In this document: positions 27,359 through 34,910 of the stretch, piece by piece
Layout of the letters: the number at the start of each line of letters is the position of its first letter
Position numbering within the stretch: position 1 is the first letter of the stretch
Source: an uncultured Flavobacteriaceae bacterium
GTDB taxonomy: Bacteria; Bacteroidota; Bacteroidia; Flavobacteriales; Flavobacteriaceae
Direction of reading: 5' to 3'
DNA: 34,910 nt
NCBI GenBank assembly: GCA_937136455.1
Contig: CAKZOO010000075.1
Location: forward strand, 1 to 34,910
Notes under the pieces: model-generated
Databases searched by the model: none
Seen by the model: only the letters and a program-made list of their open reading frames with translations
What the model was told of the DNA's origin: nothing
Position numbers and translations under genes: made by a program

Positions 27359-27657
27359 AAGAAAGGACTTTATTGATGCTAGATGATTTGCCAATGGTGG
27401 ACAAGGAAATACAGGATAAGATTAAGCACATAGATGATTTGTTTGCCTTGTCCTTTAAATCCAGAAAGTTTGATGGTGAAAAAGGCGAGGAAGTTTTATC
27501 AATCAAGGCGTTTGAAAGGACTTGTATCTACATCAGAAACGCCAACTATCACAGTAATCCGAGGCTAATGCCTACGATTCAATTTTTCACAGCCCTTGAC
27601 GAAATCAAGGAGCGAAACAAAAGCAGATCAAATGCCAAATCCAATAAAAACCAGTGA
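27283..27657 (+). CDS. Tail assembly chaperone frameshift extension (GT-like C-terminal part)
   Basis: This 124-residue frame has no plausible own start (only TTG at 27253 and an internal ATG at 27376). Joining it to the upstream gene by a -1 shift at A AAA AAG gives one 260-residue protein: 136 residues of the short form followed by VQEEFSLFFPHRSNRG and onward. A hairpin GGAAGAG/CTCTTTT (27288-27307) begins 4 nt after the slippery site, a typical stimulator. The tape-measure ATG overlaps its end by 26 bp, exactly the G-GT-tape measure layout of siphoviruses. Confidence 0.75.
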   Translation, partial: VQEEFSLFFPHRSNRGSTEAAFRRLKERTLLMLDDLPMVDKEIQDKIKHIDDLFALSFKSRKFDGEKGEEVLSIKAFERTCIYIRNANYHSNPRLMPTIQFFTALDEIKERNKSRSNAKSNKNQ

Positions 27658-30442
27658 CCTATATAGGCATGGGCAAGAATTAAAGAGCCTAGAAAGCGAT
27701 CTTGAAAACGCCCAAAAGGCGTATCGGGCTTTATTGGCTGATGTGCAACAGAATGCCGGAAAGTTAAAAGATGGTCTTAGTGGCCTTAATCCTTCCAGTT
27801 CATCAGGTAGAAAAGAGATAGAAAGAACGGCTACGGCTGCCAGTAAGCTACAAAAGGAGTATTTGAAATACAATGCCGCTTTAGATGATAATGCGATTGA
27901 ACTAGCTAAAGTTAGAGCATCCACAAGGGAAGCCAATAACATAGCTAAGTTGCAAGCTAAATTAATCACAAGCGTAGAGGGATCATACAATGCTTTGTCG
28001 GCTGAGTATTCACTAAACAAAATTGCTCTAAATAAGCTCACGGCAGAGGAACGAGCAAACAACAAAGAAGCTAAGGCGCTAGAAGAACAAACGGCGGCCA
28101 TTTTTGATGAAATGAAGCGACTACAAGCCGCTACAGGTAAGACATCTCTAAACGTAGGGAATTACTCAGAAGCCATTAAAGATGCAATCAGTGGGTCGTT
28201 TTCATTTGAAAAGGCATTAAGTGTAATTGCTAAAACACCACTACTTGGAGTCATAACCTTAATTGTGTCTGCTTTGGTTGGCTTATTCCAGGCTTTCAAG
28301 CGAACAGAAAAAGGAGCTGAATTATTAGCGAGAGTTGGTGGGTTGTTAGAGGGTGTTTTCTCTGTCATTATAGGGCTTACTGATCGGCTGGCAGATGGAT
28401 TGATAAAAGCCGTAAATGATCCTAGAGCAGCTTTTGATGACTTTGTAGCATTCTTAAAGGCCCAATTAGTCAATAGGATAAATGGAGTAATTGAGGCGGT
28501 ATCAAGCCTAGGATTAGCTTTATTCAATCTAGTGAAGGGTAACTTCAAGGAATTTAGGAAAGAAGCCGCTGAAGCCTTTGGAGGCGCCTTACAATCAATT
28601 ACAGGGCTAGATAAAGAGATGCGGCAAAACTTAATCAAGACAGTAGTTGAAACGGCTGATGCTTTTGGTGATTTGAGAGTAGAACAAAGAAAACTTGAAC
28701 TGCAAACGGGAAGATTAACAATAGCACTATCTAAGGCCAATGTAGAAGCCCAACGATTAGCCCAAATTGCAGAGGATGACACAAAGAGTTTTAGAGAAAG
28801 AAGGGAAGCCAGCGAACAAGTAACTGAGGCGCTTATTAAAGCCGCTAGGATAGAAAAGGGAATTGCAATTGCAAGGCTAAGGATTTTAAATGCAGAGATC
28901 AGTTTAAGAAGGGCTAACGGTGAGGACGTTTTAGAACTCACCAAACAACAGTTAGAAGCTCAAGCCTCTTTAGTTGACGCTGAAGGGGCATTAACTTTAG
29001 CTATCTTGGATCAAGGCCAAAAGCGAAGAAAGTTGATCCAAGACGATGAAGAAATAAGACTAGATGTATTGATCGACGGGTTAAATAATCAGTTAGCCAT
29101 CAATAAGGCTTCAATCGACAATGAAGAATTCACTTTGGCCCGTAGAGCTGAAATATTAAGGAAGTCTAGAGAGATCGCCGACAGATCCTTTGCAGAACAG
29201 CAAGAAACTTTTCAGAAGTTCACTGATCAGAGAGTTGATTTAAACGAACTGGTTAAAATCTCAGATGCTACGGTTTTATTTGAAAGGATTAGAGGGCTTG
29301 AATTATCCGAAATCTTAGAAACAAGGGCTTTAGAAGCCGTTAGAGATCGAAAGGACATTAATCAGGAGTTTGCAGAATCACAAGCTAAACTTACTCAAGC
29401 GTTGCAATTAAGCGCCTTAGCTGATGATAAATTTGTTGAGAGTGTAACCGTTGGCAATGATGGACTAAGGCAAAGAGTCTCTTTATTCAGTCAAACGTCA
29501 AAATTAGGTATTGCAGCAGCTAAAGAGAATGCAGAGGAATTGGAGACCTTCTTAAAGGCCTTTAGGAAGCGCATACAGCCCGATGATAAGCCAAAGTCAT
29601 TGCTAGAGATGCTAGGCATCAGTTTAAGTGATAAGGCGCTAGAAGGGCTTAAATCAGCTTTTGATTTCGTGAAGGGTCAAATTGATTCTTTGTTTAAAAA
29701 GCAAGTAGAGATCGCAGACCAAAGAGTTGCTAACTCAGATCGTGAAGTTGCCAATGCTCAGGAGAACTTAAATACTCAGTTAGAATTAGCCCAAATCGGT
29801 GAAACTGCAAACATAGAATTGGCCCAACGTGAATTAGAAGCGGCTGAAGAAAACCAAAGGAAAGCACTTGAGCAACAAAGGAAGGCCCAACAAGCACAGC
29901 AGAATATTGAAACGCTTCAACAAACCAGCTCATTAATCACAATGGGGGCTAAAATATTACGAGACGTTCCATTTCCATTAAATATTGCAGCGGTAGGTAC
30001 CGCTTTAGGTGCTTTTGTAGCGGCTAAACTTAGAATTGCATCATTGACTAGACAATCCTTTGGTGATGGTGGTACAATTGATGTAGGCGGTGGAACTCAT
30101 GCCAGTGGAAATGATACTTACATTGGTACCCACGGAGGGAAAAGAACCTATGCAGAACGGAACGAAAAGATTGCCATTTTTTCAGCTCAAGCAGTAAGGA
30201 AAATTGGTTCTAGTAAGCTAGACCACATGGTTGATATGATAAATTCATCTGGCAGCCCTGTTGTAGACCTTAGCACAGCTTATTCAACTAGTGAGCCATC
30301 TATTACCATTGTAGATACAAAAGGCATTGAAAGCCGCTTAGACAAGGCCAATAATCGCGAAACAATAGTTATGACGGCTAACGGTACAGCGATCATCAAA
30401 AAAGGCTCACATACTCAAATAATATCGGGATATGGCAATTAG
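27632..30442 (+). CDS. Tail length tape measure protein
   Basis: A 936-residue protein, the longest in the window. It sets tail length and is expelled at infection. Evidence: position after the chaperone pair, size, long coiled coils (ELKSLESDLENAQKAYRALL; EQVTEALIKAARIEKGIAIA; repeated heptads up to ~790), hydrophobic segments (LLGVITLIVSALVGLFQAF around 205; LNIAAVGTALGAFVAAKLRI near 795) and a glycine-rich C-terminal GDGGTIDVGGGTHASGN then GTHGGKR segment. I use the ATG at 27632, not the TTG at 27596. About 0.15 nm per residue predicts a ~140-nm tail. It overlaps the next gene by 11 bp. Confidence 0.9.
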   Translation: MPNPIKTSDLYRHGQELKSLESDLENAQKAYRALLADVQQNAGKLKDGLSGLNPSSSSGRKEIERTATAASKLQKEYLKYNAALDDNAIELAKVRASTREANNIAKLQAKLITSVEGSYNALSAEYSLNKIALNKLTAEERANNKEAKALEEQTAAIFDEMKRLQAATGKTSLNVGNYSEAIKDAISGSFSFEKALSVIAKTPLLGVITLIVSALVGLFQAFKRTEKGAELLARVGGLLEGVFSVIIGLTDRLADGLIKAVNDPRAAFDDFVAFLKAQLVNRINGVIEAVSSLGLALFNLVKGNFKEFRKEAAEAFGGALQSITGLDKEMRQNLIKTVVETADAFGDLRVEQRKLELQTGRLTIALSKANVEAQRLAQIAEDDTKSFRERREASEQVTEALIKAARIEKGIAIARLRILNAEISLRRANGEDVLELTKQQLEAQASLVDAEGALTLAILDQGQKRRKLIQDDEEIRLDVLIDGLNNQLAINKASIDNEEFTLARRAEILRKSREIADRSFAEQQETFQKFTDQRVDLNELVKISDATVLFERIRGLELSEILETRALEAVRDRKDINQEFAESQAKLTQALQLSALADDKFVESVTVGNDGLRQRVSLFSQTSKLGIAAAKENAEELETFLKAFRKRIQPDDKPKSLLEMLGISLSDKALEGLKSAFDFVKGQIDSLFKKQVEIADQRVANSDREVANAQENLNTQLELAQIGETANIELAQRELEAAEENQRKALEQQRKAQQAQQNIETLQQTSSLITMGAKILRDVPFPLNIAAVGTALGAFVAAKLRIASLTRQSFGDGGTIDVGGGTHASGNDTYIGTHGGKRTYAERNEKIAIFSAQAVRKIGSSKLDHMVDMINSSGSPVVDLSTAYSTSEPSITIVDTKGIESRLDKANNRETIVMTANGTAIIKKGSHTQIISGYGN

Positions 30443-32606
30443 TAGACTATATAAGTTTTACATTGAAATCAGTGGAACACTTACAGAGCTTGATTATGAT
30501 GATATGCTATTTGGTGACGATGTAGCAATAAAAGGTGAAGCTCCGGACAGCGAATACTTCCATAGGGAAACAATGAGCGCCACGGTAGGTTTTACCGGAA
30601 AAGCTTATTTCTTAGTACAACCATTATCAATTGCTGATGAATGGTTTTTTGTCGTTTATAAGGACAATGGAACAGGTACATTTTCTGAGCGTTGGAGAGG
30701 TCGAACCACTAGGATAAAAGGCAAGTGGTTAGAATACAGCAATACGGTGAATATCTCATTTGAATCAGTAGACCGCTATACGCTTGTAATAGATGGGAAG
30801 TCAAAGCGATTTAACCTTGTTGAATTAGCGCCCGACTTGGTGAATGTGACATTTGAAAGGTACGGCTTGATTCAAATCTACGTTGAAGGGCTAAACTTTA
30901 TCAGCAACTATCTAACAGATGGGGCATACGATGAAAGCCCTTTACCAGCTCCGGTTTTTACAGGGGGTGGAAATATCCTAGAGAACACCTATCACTTTAA
31001 ATTCCACACTAATAAATATTACATTCCAGACGATGGTACATTAAGTCCTTCAGTTGGTGGGTTGTATGATACTGGTACATTATTGCGTAGTGACGGAGTT
31101 TATCAAATAGTGGTCAATGTTGGAGATTATGAGATAAAAGAAGTAGCAACGAATAATGTAGTTTACCGATCAGATACCGGAACAAATCTTTCCTTACCCG
31201 ATCCTTGGGAGCCTCTAACAGATGGGGTTTTAACTAGAGCGACTTTTACATCATTAACAGATGCAAACAGCAAAACCAGAGCTTATGCAGTACCAATATA
31301 CGCTAGACTTCTAACCAATCTTACCACGGTACAAGCAACGCCAACACTCGCTTTACCAGACCCAGACATTGATCCAAATAATTCAGCGTACACCAGAGCT
31401 TTACCTCTCACAATCACAGACGCAAATCTCATATACTCAAGCTTACACCAAACAGCGGCAACAGAATACAGGCGCTATAGCTCGAACGCACAGCCGTACC
31501 CAAATGAATACTTTGTCCGACCCGCCAACGTCGGAACGGAAGAACCTCAACCAATTGGTGCGTCTGATTGGCAACCTTTTTCCTTATGGTTCGTCAAGGA
31601 TGCCACTTTGCGAACATTGCAAGATGATGCAAGCCAAACTATTACAAACCGAAATAGCTACACTTTTGCAAGCGCACTGCAAACGATACTACAACAGCTC
31701 AACCCATCTATTACATTTCTTGCTGATTCTGATCATTCTCAATTTCTGTACGGTACAAATCCAATAAGGACAATTACTCAAGTACCTATAATCTCAGTAA
31801 AGAATGATGTAAAGGTCGGAGACTATGACACACCAGCTAGAAAAGCAGATGTGAGGCTGGATGACTTCTTAAACTTAATCTTTAATGATTGGCGTTGTAA
31901 GTGGTTTATTGATGCTTCCAATAGGTTTAGAATTGAGCATATAGATTGGTTTGAGAATGGAGGTAGTTATGTATCAGAACAGATTGCAGCTAATGTTACT
32001 ACACTGGTAAATAAAGACACTGGCTACCCTTGGGAGTTCGGGCAAAATGAGTATGAATACGATCAAAATGCAATCCCTGAAAGAATGGAGTTTCGCTGGA
32101 TGGATGAGGTTAGTTTTCCTTTCGAGGGCTACCCGATTAATCTAACCAGTGGCTATGTTCAAAAAGGGAATGTTCGAAACATAGATATTTCTCTTTTCAC
32201 TACAGACGTATCATTTATTTTGGCTAATGCCAATTTGATAAATAAAAACGGTTTTGTGCTCTTTGAATGCGATCAAATAGATGCACTAAACTATAATGTC
32301 CCCTATTTAACAACGGTAGTAAATGGCACAACCTACGTTCTGCAAAACGGTTATGCTTCTTTTTTCTTCATTCACGCCACTTACTACCAAAGCCGATTAC
32401 CAGCAAGCGAGGCCCAAATTAATGCAGTAGCTCAAGTAGGGATAACAACCGAAAGATTAAGATTGCAGGATATGGAAGTGCCAGCGACCGCAATTGCTGA
32501 TTTTATGCAGCTAATTACCACATCATTGGGAAATGGATTAATAACTGAATACACTGAAAATATTAATTCCGCATTTCTCAACCTAAAACTAAGACATGGC
32601 ATTTAG
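30432..32606 (+). CDS. Tail tip / baseplate protein after the tape measure
   Basis: A 724-residue protein directly following the tape measure, with overlap (ATG inside the end of the upstream gene). The N-terminal ~140 residues are beta-rich (YKFYIEISGTLTELDYDDML) and might be a distal-tail-like domain. The middle is polar with many prolines and asparagines. The C-terminal half (DDFLNLIFNDWRCKWFIDAS; ASNRFRIEHIDWFENGG) resembles tail-associated hub proteins. No lysozyme or peptidase motif is seen. It probably joins the tube to the receptor-binding complex. Confidence 0.75.
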   Translation: MAISRLYKFYIEISGTLTELDYDDMLFGDDVAIKGEAPDSEYFHRETMSATVGFTGKAYFLVQPLSIADEWFFVVYKDNGTGTFSERWRGRTTRIKGKWLEYSNTVNISFESVDRYTLVIDGKSKRFNLVELAPDLVNVTFERYGLIQIYVEGLNFISNYLTDGAYDESPLPAPVFTGGGNILENTYHFKFHTNKYYIPDDGTLSPSVGGLYDTGTLLRSDGVYQIVVNVGDYEIKEVATNNVVYRSDTGTNLSLPDPWEPLTDGVLTRATFTSLTDANSKTRAYAVPIYARLLTNLTTVQATPTLALPDPDIDPNNSAYTRALPLTITDANLIYSSLHQTAATEYRRYSSNAQPYPNEYFVRPANVGTEEPQPIGASDWQPFSLWFVKDATLRTLQDDASQTITNRNSYTFASALQTILQQLNPSITFLADSDHSQFLYGTNPIRTITQVPIISVKNDVKVGDYDTPARKADVRLDDFLNLIFNDWRCKWFIDASNRFRIEHIDWFENGGSYVSEQIAANVTTLVNKDTGYPWEFGQNEYEYDQNAIPERMEFRWMDEVSFPFEGYPINLTSGYVQKGNVRNIDISLFTTDVSFILANANLINKNGFVLFECDQIDALNYNVPYLTTVVNGTTYVLQNGYASFFFIHATYYQSRLPASEAQINAVAQVGITTERLRLQDMEVPATAIADFMQLITTSLGNGLITEYTENINSAFLNLKLRHGI

Positions 32607-34362
32607 ACAAATTACACAGTATAGCCCATTGAAGTGGTACAACTCCGATGAGCTGACGTTTTACGAAAGGTACGGACAATGGGGGGCGAAGTTCGTTGAT
32701 CCAGTCCCAATAAATCAGGTAGCACCTTTCCAGTTATCCAGGGCGCAAACAGGGAATCAGATTTCCTATTTTCGGCTAACAAACCAACGTACAGCCGTGA
32801 CCGTCGACGTAACAACAGAGATCAAAGCGGCTGGTTTGCGAGTTGATGAATTTGCAACTGAAGGGTATGACCTCATTACCTACCCTGGCACAGTGAAGAT
32901 TTTAGGACTATCATTGACTGAAGACGTTTATCAAGCCACCATGTCAGATGGTGTAAATACTTGGAAATCTGAGTGCTTCAATATGGTTGATGATTCAGAC
33001 CTAATGCAGTATACCAAGATTACTTGGTGCAACAATGACCCTATTCCATACGATGGTGGTGCACTCAATTACAAAAACGGGTTTAAGCATGTAATTTATA
33101 TTGATGCTGAAATTAGAAGACCCACCTACCCACTCGTAACAGTTGGAACAACCAGACAGACGGTAAACCAGTACAGTCAAATAATGGCATATAAACAGTA
33201 TGCTTTTTTATTGACGGCTCCGGAATACCTATTAGACACTATTCATTTTATCTCACCACATAGCGAAATACTGATTGAATCTGAAGGTATTTGTTATGAT
33301 GCAAAGGATTTTGTGATGGGTGAACCGACTTGGCCGAACGACGTTGGCGATGTTGGACAGGTAGAGGTTACATTTAGAACCAAAACACTAGTGATTAAAA
33401 CCGCTGGCAATGGTACTGACTGTGCAATACCCGACGAATGTGTACCGCTTGATTTTGCTTGTAAGGATTTACTAGTTATCGGTGGCACTCTGCATAATGC
33501 TTTTCAATACAAGGATTCAAGCAATGTAACACAGAATTTAGCAGATGGAGACTATATACTAGCATCAACAACAGGTATTTTAGGCGATCCGATAACAGTG
33601 CAACAATACAATACTGGTTCCTACAGTAACTCATTGTTATTTAATGGCCAAATAGCTAAAGACGAATCTACTGGCATTTATTACTATGCTGATGCTTTGT
33701 CGATGCACCGTCCACAAATCACTAACTATGTGAATGGTACTAATACAGTTACCGGAACTTCATTAGCTGGCACTATTGTCGAAATCTACGCTAGAGCTAA
33801 TGGGGTAGATTTCTTTATGGCAGCAGCAAGTGATAGCGCATTAGCAACAGGCGTTGTTATTCCTACCCTTCCAGCTAGTACGGATTTCCTTTTCCTTAAA
33901 GTTGGATCGGCTATTTGCGGTAACTTCTTTGACTCTGCGTTGTTTGCGGTCACTACTACGGCTTGTACACTTGATTTGCAAGGACAATACGCCACGGTTG
34001 CCAATGCAATTGCAGGAGGAATTACAGCGGGGCAAGAATGGGAGTCTGATAATTCTTTTACAATGGGAGTGCCTGAAGGTACTGTCTTTGAATACTTACC
34101 AGTTAATTCGTTTAACACTTATGGTGATGCAATAGCGGCTGGTGTAAGGGATGGTGAATGTTATGCTTTGGCGTTATCAAATCCATTTGGTTTACCAGTG
34201 GATATACTATGTATATTGAATCCAGCTACAACCTATGATGATGATGCGGCGGCAGGTGTTGGAGGTGTAGCAATCGGAGCTGAATATTATTTAAGTGTCA
34301 ATAATACCTATGGGTTAGGTTTTGGCCAAATTACAGGAATTGTTAAAATTAGAAAATCATAA
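32596..34362 (+). CDS. Tail protein with C-terminal repeats
   Basis: A 588-residue virion protein that overlaps the previous gene by 11 bp. The first ~280 residues are beta-rich and aspartate/tyrosine-rich, typical of tail-tip adhesin bases. The last ~125 residues show three imperfect repeats near 463, 503 and 545 of the form Y-x-T/D-x-x-x-A-I-A-x-G-V/I-x-x-G-x-E/C-Y, for example YGDAIAAGVRDGECYALALS. Such repeats are often receptor-binding stalks. Four cysteines lie in DCAIPDECVPLDFACKDLL. It is followed by the secreted-looking fibre gene. Confidence 0.75.
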   Translation: MAFRQITQYSPLKWYNSDELTFYERYGQWGAKFVDPVPINQVAPFQLSRAQTGNQISYFRLTNQRTAVTVDVTTEIKAAGLRVDEFATEGYDLITYPGTVKILGLSLTEDVYQATMSDGVNTWKSECFNMVDDSDLMQYTKITWCNNDPIPYDGGALNYKNGFKHVIYIDAEIRRPTYPLVTVGTTRQTVNQYSQIMAYKQYAFLLTAPEYLLDTIHFISPHSEILIESEGICYDAKDFVMGEPTWPNDVGDVGQVEVTFRTKTLVIKTAGNGTDCAIPDECVPLDFACKDLLVIGGTLHNAFQYKDSSNVTQNLADGDYILASTTGILGDPITVQQYNTGSYSNSLLFNGQIAKDESTGIYYYADALSMHRPQITNYVNGTNTVTGTSLAGTIVEIYARANGVDFFMAAASDSALATGVVIPTLPASTDFLFLKVGSAICGNFFDSALFAVTTTACTLDLQGQYATVANAIAGGITAGQEWESDNSFTMGVPEGTVFEYLPVNSFNTYGDAIAAGVRDGECYALALSNPFGLPVDILCILNPATTYDDDAAAGVGGVAIGAEYYLSVNNTYGLGFGQITGIVKIRKS

Positions 34363-34365
34363 GCG

Positions 34366-34910
34366 ATGAATTATAATCTAAAAAACACGTTTAAGGCTGT
34401 TTTAAGCCTCTTAGCAACACTTTTGTTTTGCTTTCAATTATCTAGCCAGGTATTAGTAAAAGGTTCTGGTATTAGATACTATCAAGGGTACACAATTGCG
34501 ACATATCCAACGGCTACGGCTCCGGTTACTAGCGTTGGTACTGAGTTCTCTTACTTCATTGATTTGAATATCGTGTGTAAGTGGGATAGGGTGAATTCCC
34601 GTTGGGTTCCGGTTAATAACATTTTGGTTCAATCTGGTGTCCCTGCTCATACACCTAATACTGGTGACCCTTTGACTTATTTAGATAAAGACACTGGAAA
34701 TTTGTATAAATGGAATGGGTCGGCTTGGGAGTTGCTTATTAATGCAGGATCGACAGTTACCAGCATAACTAACTTAGGTGATACTACGTCACTGACTCCA
34801 ATAACGGGTGATGAATTTGTTGTTGCTACGATGGACACATCAGGGGTATACTCAACAGATAGATGGTTGTTGATGATTGGCGGCGCTGGTGGTGGTGGCT
34901 TATCTACGGT
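34366..34910 (+). CDS. Partial tail-fibre-like protein with a signal-peptide-like N-terminus
   Basis: An open frame of at least 181 codons runs off the window. The start ATG is 3 nt after the preceding stop. Residues 1-29 form a classic signal peptide: basic start, hydrophobic core AVLSLLATLLFCF and a polar end QLSSQ. Then come short beta-type segments with a fibre-like NTGDPLTYLDKDTGNLYKWN (about 106-125) and a GGAGGGG run at the edge. A Sec-type signal on a virion fibre gene is unexpected; it could be a host-derived or surface-displayed protein. Its C-terminus is not in the window. Confidence 0.7.
   Translation, partial: MNYNLKNTFKAVLSLLATLLFCFQLSSQVLVKGSGIRYYQGYTIATYPTATAPVTSVGTEFSYFIDLNIVCKWDRVNSRWVPVNNILVQSGVPAHTPNTGDPLTYLDKDTGNLYKWNGSAWELLINAGSTVTSITNLGDTTSLTPITGDEFVVATMDTSGVYSTDRWLLMIGGAGGGGLST

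Noticed and set aside
28162..28944. 260-codon open frame on the minus strand within the tape measure gene
   Set aside because: It is antisense to a clear coding gene. Its serine/leucine/alanine-rich composition is what the complement of a Lys/Glu/Ala helical gene gives. There is no leader or neighbouring minus-strand gene.
31369..31767. 132-codon plus-strand frame inside the tail-tip gene
   Set aside because: Lies entirely within a conserved-looking virion gene in another frame, with no leader and a low-complexity Gln/Thr-rich product.
33854..34135. 93-codon plus-strand frame inside the repeat-bearing tail gene
   Set aside because: Alternative frame of a better supported gene; leucine/arginine-rich composition reflects the overlapping repeats.

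Overview
The window is about 35 kb of a tailed-phage genome (siphovirus gene order) infecting, or integrated in, a member of the Bacteroidetes. Four observations support this: an AT-rich, almost entirely plus-strand compact gene set; the recognisable phage modules; two good matches to the Bacteroidetes promoter (TTTG, 20-nt spacer, TAnnTTTG); and start codons preceded by A-rich AATCA-type leaders instead of Shine-Dalgarno sequences. No integrase, repressor, lysozyme or host gene is visible, so whether the phage is temperate cannot be decided here.

Layout. 1-2161: end of a partial gene, a small unknown gene, a RecT annealing protein and a FEN-type 5'-3' exonuclease. 2162-2646: a non-coding block holding a terminator, a Bacteroidetes promoter overlapped by palindromes, a compact small-RNA candidate (two hairpins with fully complementary loops, the second being the terminator), and a short tRNA-like fold. 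2647-7316: early genes including a D12-class adenine methylase, a phage PAPS-reductase/PP-loop protein, a MazG-like pyrophosphohydrolase, a DUF3850 protein and several unknowns. 7404-9356: a replication protein with the phage C-terminal domain seen in DnaD-like initiators, carrying seven tandem octamers in its middle (candidate origin iterons), and an unknown partner. 9436-13840: small early genes, a second MazG-like protein, a phage N6-adenine methyltransferase, a membrane-anchored GIY-YIG (T5orf172/MUG113-like) protein, NinG and a beta-helix-like protein. 13841-14404: an IS200-type insertion with intact tnpA on the minus strand, the only clear minus-strand gene. 14431-15875: four small unknown genes with two terminators. 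15989-34910: the late region, in order TerS, TerL, an abundant structural protein behind its own strong promoter, portal, scaffold, major capsid, neck/connector proteins, a staphylococcal-nuclease-like gene, a small membrane/coiled-coil protein, tail assembly chaperones with a -1 frameshift signal, tape measure, and tail-tip/fibre proteins.

How it fits together. RecT, the exonuclease, NinG and the replication protein form the DNA metabolism set. Two methyltransferases plus the PP-loop protein suggest self-DNA modification. The late genes build a siphovirus particle; a 936-residue tape measure predicts a tail of roughly 140 nm at about 0.15 nm per residue.

The most interesting unexplained structures are the kissing-loop small RNA at 2388-2511, the in-gene octamer array at 7913-7968, a repeated intergenic motif (AAATRGCCTTAG) upstream of three genes, and a repeated 16-bp leader (TTTCGAAAA..YGACC) directly before three start codons.
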